DNA from: Agelaius tricolor | Taxonomy: Eukaryota > Chordata > Aves > Passeriformes > Icteridae | Direction: 5' to 3' | Assembly: GCA_023055355.1 (NCBI GenBank) | Contig: JALJCS010000001.1 | Span: 103,605,881 to 103,669,880 of the forward strand | Length of the DNA: 64,000 nucleotides | Shown here: one piece after another, positions 57,482-64,000 of the stretch | How positions within the stretch are numbered: the first letter of the stretch is position 1 | Layout: the number at the start of each line of letters is the position of its first letter | Notes under the pieces: model-generated | Database searches by the model: none | The model's input: only the letters and a program-made list of their open reading frames with translations | Told to the model about the DNA's origin: nothing | Translations under genes and position numbers: made by a program

Positions 57482-60400
57482 TGGAATGATAAAAACTTTT
57501 TTTGCATATCTTAAAAACATCTTTATGGACAGCTAACATTAGTATAAAAATGTTGATTTAAACTAACACACAAGGTTATTTAAAAATATTTTCCTATATA
57601 GAAAAGCTGTAAACTATAAATTATAATTTAAATTTGTTCAGATATAGAACTATTACATGTTAACCAACTGTTTGTGGGGCAGATAAACAGACTAAAGAGC
57701 TGCCTCTTTAGGAGAAGGGTTTATGGCACAAGTATTTTCCTTGTAAAATTAGCTGTGGAGGCTATAAAGTACATACAGATCATCACAGATCAAAAATATG
57801 TTACTAATATAGAACTCTGAGAAGGTAAATAAATTTGAAAATTCAGACTGCACTGTAGCTAGCTCACATGATTTAGATAAAGTATGAGATTATAGAGATG
57901 GAAACTTTCCTGTGGTGAATGATGTATATATTCTAAAGATGTCTATTCTGTATTCTTTGTCTTTTTTGCCATGGCCTCTCTTTAACATCAGGTACTGCTG
58001 CTCTGTCTAGATGATATTCACTGTATTTTTCTCATTCCAGTACCATTCTGCTTAATTCTAATAGAAATGTTGCTAAGAGCAATTTAGTTTTGCTTGGTTT
58101 TCCAAGTGCCCCACTGCTGGCAATTCAAGTGGTAGTTAGTGTGATTTTGTGAATCCTCTTTTCAGTTCCACATAACTGTATTTTCAGTAATAAAATAAGC
58201 ATTTAACATATAACAATATAGTGAAAGGTTTTCAAAAAGAATATTAAAAAAAAAAGGGTGCATAAAATACCCATTGTTGGGAATATTTGCAGATATGTGT
58301 CAGGTTTTTTTCCTTTCTAGTTTCCTATAGCAGTATAGCAGGTATAGAAGTAATGAAATTTGTAGGACCATTTACAAATCTTAAAGTAAGGAAAAAAATC
58401 CTTTTCACATACTAAAATCTTCTCAGCTATTTTCTGTCTTTTAAGATAAATTTGAACTCTTGCTATAACAAGTCCTTTAAGGGATAAGTTTTGATGTTTT
58501 GCACTTTTTGATGTCTTGTATTTCAGGAATGTCATGCATTGCATTGTCCTCTACAAAGGGCAGCTTTCCCTGCTGAGCAGCTGTGTTAACACTGGTCCTG
58601 CAGCACAACCAAAGCCCTGGCCTCGCACCCTTTCCATCTGACTGGTGCACCTTGGAGCTGGATCAAGTCTGCTACAAGGCCCAATGACCGCTCTCTGAAC
58701 AAGTTCACTCTCCAGATGGAGAGAAGGAAAACATGAAATGAGAGTCAGAAGAGCTCTTGCACCAGTCCTGTCCTTTTTTAACTAACTCACCACCATAGAC
58801 TTCATGTACTACAGTAATTTACGTCCTTCTGCCTTTTCCGCCCTTTCTTTACCCACACCCACAACAGCAAAGAAAACAAGCAGGAATATTCTCTCTCTGA
58901 GTCATCCTTAGAGAATCTGGCCATTTCTTCTACTCCTGTCAAGCTGAGCTCAGACTACCTCTCAGAGAGTATTACCAAATTTGAATAGTTCTATGAAAAA
59001 TAATCAAACCAGGAAGAACTACAACAACCTTCCTCCACAACAAGCAAGCAAACAAACAAACCAAACCTTGTATTTGTTTCTCCTTTGGAAGTCTGCAGAT
59101 TTAGAGGGTAACAAAATGGGCACACTTTGTCTCCTAACAGATTATGAATGCCATGTGTGACATTGCTTGAAAAGATGGAAAATGTTTATACAAACTGTCA
59201 GAGATAGCTAAGATAATTTATGGTATGTGGCAAGCATGTTTTTGAACCAGAAAGTTTGTCATACACCTACTGTTTGGCTGTAGAATCTATGAGAAGACAG
59301 ATCTTGCTGACATGTCGCAGCTGCATTTCAACTCATTATGAAATGCTTTGACTTCAACAAAATTCACACCATATGCCAAAGAAGAAAAAGAAATCTTACA
59401 GTTTCCATCTCTCTTTTAATGTCTTTCACTGAAGGTGAACTACTCTTATTTTGCAGATGTTACATATGAGGTAAGCAAAGCAGTAAAGCATCTCAGGGTT
59501 TGTTGGTTTTTTTTTGTTTTTTTTTTTTTTTTTTTGGTTTGGTTTTGCTTTTGTGTTATTTTTGTTTTTTGAGTTCAAACTCCAAAAAGAGGTAAATATG
59601 ACCTACTAGTCACTGCTGTTCCACAGGAATAAGGGAATGAATTCTACCACAGGTAGAGGTTGTCTAGAGAGGCACTGGTAAGGGAAGAATTGGTAAGTAG
59701 AAGTGATGGTGAGGGATACACACAATGGAATTAGCAACCTTGAATTCTCTGCATAGCTTTGATTTGTGTCAGGAAATGGCTAAATTGTAATAGAAGTCCA
59801 TCCCTGGCTACAGACATGCCTTAGGAATCAAAATACTCAGTGTAGATTTGCATAGCTTTTAACAAGATTGGAAGCAATATGCATTTACAGTGCTCTTCTG
59901 AAGTCTCCCTCAAATGTCAGGCTTCCAAACCAGTGAATCTTCCTCCCTCTTTATTAGATAAAATGTTCTCCTGTGGACATAAGATAAGTGGTGAAGGGAA
60001 GAACTATAAATGCATAAGTTGAAAATAGTCCTGTTCAGCTGAAATTGCAAGTGAAGTCCTGAACATATATCAGCCATAAGTGAGATGGTGTTCTGCAATG
60101 TTATTGGCTTTCATTATTTTTCAGTTCTCTACATCAGCATTCTCAGGAAGACAGCCCATAACTGGCACCAGATGTTATCTAGTAAATTATTTTTGTCCTG
60201 CAAACTCTATATGCTTTACTTATATGATGCTGTTTTGATTAGACTTGCTAATTTCTATATTTTTTCTACTTTCTCATTTTGTTTCCATGAAACTCATATT
60301 AAGTAAACAATCAGTAAATAGACTCAGAAGTTAAAATATAATTTTCATTAATATTAAATTAGTTATATAGAATCTTTTGGAGAACAAGAATATTTTTTTC

Positions 60401-61425
60401 TATTATTTTAAATTGTCCATAACTTGTGTACGCATATTTTCCTTAATGCAATATGATCTGTGCTGTTTTGTAATTTAGCTCCATAGGGTTTTTTTCTGAT
60501 TACCTTATAAAACTGAATTTTTTTCTTAAAAAGGTTTAAAGAAAAATGATCATGATTATATTCTAAGTCAAACAGATATCTGATGGATATTATAGAGTGT
60601 TTTGTATTAATGAACTCTTATTATGACCTTCCAGGTTAAATTTTCCAACAACTTGATGTTTCCATTGTGGCTGGGAATGTCTGTATTCCAAGTGTACAGG
60701 TTCCTCCTGTTTAAATTTATTCTACTATGGTGTATGAGTCTACCCTGACTAAATATCTGGCATCATAAGATTTGTTTCTATGAATTGTTAATTTTTTTTT
60801 TCTTATCAATCATTCAGAGCAACTATTGAAATGCATAGATAATGATCCTTAAGGATCAAGTCTCTTCCAGAATGAAGAACAAATCAGAACACAAAAAAGG
60901 AAAACTGAGGAAAATTCTGATGACATTTACCAGACTGGAAATAAGTATAGTCCTCTTTTATCATTATATGTCTCCTCACCTACTCTCAGTGTGTTCTAGA
61001 TATTTCTCCTCCAAAAATTTTCAGATGAGGCCAAACATCCACCTACTGGGATAGTTCTGTAATTTCCAGCTGTCCTTGATTGGATACATGCCTGGCAAAT
61101 AAACTATCTCATTCCCAAATTCCTAGAAATATGAAGAGGTCATTAGATGACCTTTTCAGAGGGAACTATAAAAGAAGATATTTCCTTTCATTGGCAGCTC
61201 CCTAAAAGAATCACCATATTATGGAGCTTTGCATCTCAGTTCATTGCAGGCAGATGAACCTAATATAATGTGCAGATGAGAAATACACCTAAGGTGGGAA
61301 GACAGTAAGTGTCCTAGTCTTTGAATATTTCTGATTAATCAGGTAGAAGATGAACAGACTCTGAAGTCCTGCCCTAGTATGAGCAGGGTTTGAGGGGGAG
61401 AATCTAAAAGTGGAAGCAAGGTTAC
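57482..61425. other. Unique AT-rich DNA without a supported gene
   Basis: 58550-58720 is less AT-rich, with no identifiable element. 59507-59535 is a T-rich tract with GG interruptions (TTGGTTTGG style). Other frames are short and domain-free. Confidence 0.5.
59507..59535. repeat. T-rich simple repeat
   Basis: A near-continuous T run with a single G interruption leads into GGTTTGGTTTTG. Simple sequence. Confidence 0.9.
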
Positions 61426-61514
61426 TGAGGTGGGCTGAACTGCCCAGACACCAGGTGCCCACCAAAGCCACTCTATCACCTCCCACCTATGCTGGACAGG
61501 GGAGAGAAAATACA
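61426..61514 (-). mobile_element. 3'-terminal fragment of avian ERVL-type LTR, minus orientation
   Basis: The plus strand reads TGAGGTGGGCTGAACTGCCC, then CCAGGTGCCCACCAAAGCC, ACTCTATCACCTCCC and GGACAGGGGAGAGAAAATA. These words in this order form the reverse complement of the terminal region of the LTR family seen at 2990-3783. The match stops abruptly after 61514, so only the last 90 bp or so of the LTR remain. It is closer to the family sequence than the copy at 3 kb, so it is probably younger. Confidence 0.6.
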
Positions 61515-63479
61515 GCTGCTGTTTGGATGTTTCAGTCTTGCTGAGTAGCCAGACCTGTTACAAGCTGCTGTGGACTTGTTCCTGTTGGTCACTCTCACCT
61601 TGCTCAGAGTTACCTCCTTCCACTCCCTATTGAAGAGCTTTATTTGATCCAGCTAAGGGCAATCAAACATTTTTGCTTTCATCTGCACGATCACACGTTT
61701 TGTCTTACATGGTGTATAAAGCCCTTATTGGACCTGACCCTCATTTTTTGATGGGATTCTTGTTCATAAGGAATATACCAGTGATGCTGATTATACTGTC
61801 TGCAATCATCTTTGAGATTAAAATTTTGGAGTATTATTGTGAATTTTAATTCAAGTATTCATACACATTCAAAAATGGAGCTAATGAATATCTAGCAATT
61901 TATGCCTTTTGAAATTGCACTTAAGATGAGTCTCTGAACCAAAAGACCATAATTTTGCATCATTCCCTAGTATACTAGATACTGTACAATTTTGTGAAGT
62001 CTGAAAGTATCTTTTCAGTAATTGCTTTCTGGAGAGCTCTATATTTGCTTTCTAACTGATATCTTCTAAATTAATTTTCATTTAATCTTAACTAGTCCTT
62101 TCTCTGGGCTTATAATGTCAAAATATTTTAATGTATTACTTGAGGTTTTTGCAAGAAAAAATATCATAAATTAGACAAAAGAACAAATATTAAAAAGTTG
62201 TTAAAAACATGTGTAAGGAATTAAGAATGTTAATTAAGAAATTAGCATTTCTTGATACATACGCTGGAGCAGTCCCTGACCTGACACTTCGTTCATAAAA
62301 ATGAATTTAAAAATTTGAAAAGGAATTTGTCTTTATAAAGAAAGTAAAAGCATATGTCAAACAAACAAGAAAGGCAGATTGGCAGAGCATGGCTCTGAAT
62401 GAGCAGTACCTGACTTAGCAATAGCCACTGATTTTAACTATGCCAAAGAAAAAGTAGCATCTATGAGTTCTGAGAGATTAGGATGAGACATGAAGGATGT
62501 CAGAATGGGATTAAAATGTAAATTCTGTTTTTTAGAAAATAAAAACAAATTGTGAACTTGGGGGCTACCAGGCTACAACTTTTACCAACAATTCCTTTAG
62601 ATTCTTCCCATTGCAGTGCTGCCAATGGATCTAAAGAGAAGTTTAAAGCCCAAATTTACAGTGGCTGGAAAGATAAGTGGCATTGAAACCTGAACTCCTG
62701 CTGCTGTTCTCTGTAGAGACAAGCTGTTGGGATCATCAGGTTGTTTGATACCCTTGGTGTTATACATATTTGTGTATATTGGGGTGTGGAAAAGATGCCT
62801 GGGAAGTGGGAAAAGGAGACATGATACAGTTGGTGCAACCATGAAGAGCGAGTTTGTGGTGAGCAGACCATAAAAGACAAGGATTTTGATAGCCTGCCCT
62901 ATTCTGTCTGTTTCTTTAAGAGCAAGGAAGGAAAGTGCTCTGATTTATCTCTTGCTGGTCCAGTTGTTCTTTGGGGCAGGAACATTACAAGTCACTGTTT
63001 CAAATACAGGCTGTCACTTTAGATGATAGAACAAAGGGAAGTGACTGAAAGTAAATAAATCTTGAATTCACACAGGTATAAAAGGAACTTTTTCTATAAG
63101 CAGGCCATTCTAAACATCACTCTGAATGGTTTGTGAGGCAAAAATAATGGGCTTGTTTGAGAAGCAATTGAGGTACTTTCTGACAAAAATAGTATATTAG
63201 GAGATTAGTCTCCAAGGGGTGGATAACCTTTTCAGATTCTAAGTATTTCTTCTGTTCTCATGTGTGAGCTTACAATCTGTTAGTCTCAAAATATATCTAC
63301 AAACCCACAGGCCCACCTTCCTGACAGCTGCTCAAACAACAGAGCGGGGGAGTAGAGAAAAAACTCTGCCCTGTCACCCACCCAGCAGTTCTGAAAAGCT
63401 TGGTAAGTTACTCATACAATCCAGAAATGCCAGTCTCAGAGGAGGGGGACAGAGGCAGGGGGGGAGAGAAGGCTCTTAA
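61515..63479. other. Unique DNA without a supported gene
   Basis: 62590-62620 includes a small imperfect hairpin (CCATTGCAG, TG, CTGCCAATGG). Two overlapping minus frames (62597-62842 and 62656-62880) have no recognisable product. 63440-63465 is G-rich with runs of five and seven G, but lacks four well-spaced runs for a confident quadruplex. Confidence 0.5.
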
Positions 63480-64000
63480 AGTGCAACATTTGCAGCACAC
63501 GCGCTAAAACTAGAGGGGCCAATTAGTATAATAGGTTTGAAATCATTTCAGCACACTCCTAAAGACAAAAGAAAAATTGTCCTTCAGAAATGGGGCTTTA
63601 TTGTTCAGACGAGTATAGAGCTGAACAATGAATTCTATCAGTTTTGGAGGCAACATTCCTTCTTCCTCATACCGGACCATACATTATTAATGAGCACTAT
63701 TTTCCAGTGTGAAAGAACTGTTTGAAAAGCATTAACATAGTCTATTGGATGTGATTGACACTGTCATCCCTTTCATTTTGCTGTTGGCAAGAGGCATCCC
63801 TGTAGATTTATGTGCATCTGGACATTACTAATATTCTCCTTGTTATGCACTCTGGGCAGCTGTGATATGGAAATTTTTAGCACGATTTTTAGAGAAGGAG
63901 TTTACTGTTGCTATCTGCACAAAAAAAGGAATAATTATCCTTCTCTGAGATTTTATCAGCCAAAAATATTTAATGTCTGGTTCTTTAATAACCCTAATCT
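63480..64000. promoter_or_regulatory. Candidate conserved non-coding element reaching the window edge
   Basis: The block has retained CpGs (ACACGCGC near 63500, GACGAG near 63609, ATACCGGACC near 63671). It carries a 9-bp inverted repeat of SOX-like cores (63600-63629), ATTATTAATGAGC near 63684-63696, GTGATTGACA near 63752 and no repeat words. It appears constrained through to the right edge, so the full element may continue outside the window. It is called by texture, not alignment. Confidence 0.35.
63600..63629. repeat. 9-bp inverted repeat of SOX-like cores, 12-nt spacer
   Basis: ATTGTTCAG (63600-63608) and CTGAACAAT (63621-63629) are exact reverse complements. ATTGTT/AACAAT is the core bound by SOX HMG-box proteins, so this is a head-to-head pair, alternatively a hairpin. 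Confidence 0.85.

Noticed and set aside
63440..63465. G-quadruplex-forming sequence
   Set aside because: Only two long G runs are present with short GG pairs between, which does not meet the four-run pattern.
1..64000. CRISPR arrays, operons, prophage or other prokaryotic systems
   Set aside because: Base composition, interspersed CR1/ERVL/SINE repeats and lack of dense coding identify vertebrate nuclear DNA. The only regular repeats are a minisatellite and simple sequence.

Overview
The window looks like nuclear DNA from a songbird (order Passeriformes), and I could support no protein-coding gene, tRNA, rRNA or known microRNA in it. The sequence is AT-rich, CpG-poor and full of short stop-bounded reading frames, as expected of a gene desert or a very large intron. 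The bird assignment rests on interspersed repeats: the 3' end of a CR1 LINE (2388-2476), a near-complete but very old avian ERVL-type solo LTR (about 2990-3783), a second fragment of the same LTR family (61426-61514), and a SINE with a tRNA-Ile-like head and a CR1-like tail (45256-45386). That SINE architecture matches the passerine TguSINE1 family, so it narrows the assignment from bird to songbird.

Layout. 1-2.4 kb: a CA/TA microsatellite at the left edge, a 16-bp palindrome, two short tandem duplications and a small membrane-protein-like ORF on the minus strand. 2.4-3.8 kb: the CR1 remnant and the LTR. 3.8-10.7 kb: unique sequence with the longest ORF of the window (7936-8445, 169 codons, no recognisable domain). 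10.7-13.3 kb, 25.9-27.8 kb, 31.1-31.5 kb, 39.4-39.7 kb and 63.5-64.0 kb: stretches that read like conserved non-coding (regulatory) DNA, with retained CpGs, homeodomain, SOX, C/EBP-like or Onecut-like sites, and no repeat signature. 35.2 and 51.4 kb: two CTCF-like motifs in divergent orientation. 40.8 kb: an exact 23-bp tandem duplication. 45.3 kb: the SINE. 54.4-54.6 kb: a 33-bp minisatellite, and 56.0 kb: a palindrome-rich short repeat. 57.4 kb: a perfect 12-bp-stem hairpin.

No genes work together here. The most plausible role for the window is as a cis-regulatory landscape or intron of a distant or large gene, but this is inference: the conserved-element calls are judged by eye, without alignment. 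I found no evidence for an undescribed multi-gene system. The most checkable leads are the minisatellite, the CTCF pair, the SOX-like inverted repeat at 63600-63629, the palindromic hairpins and the candidate conserved blocks.
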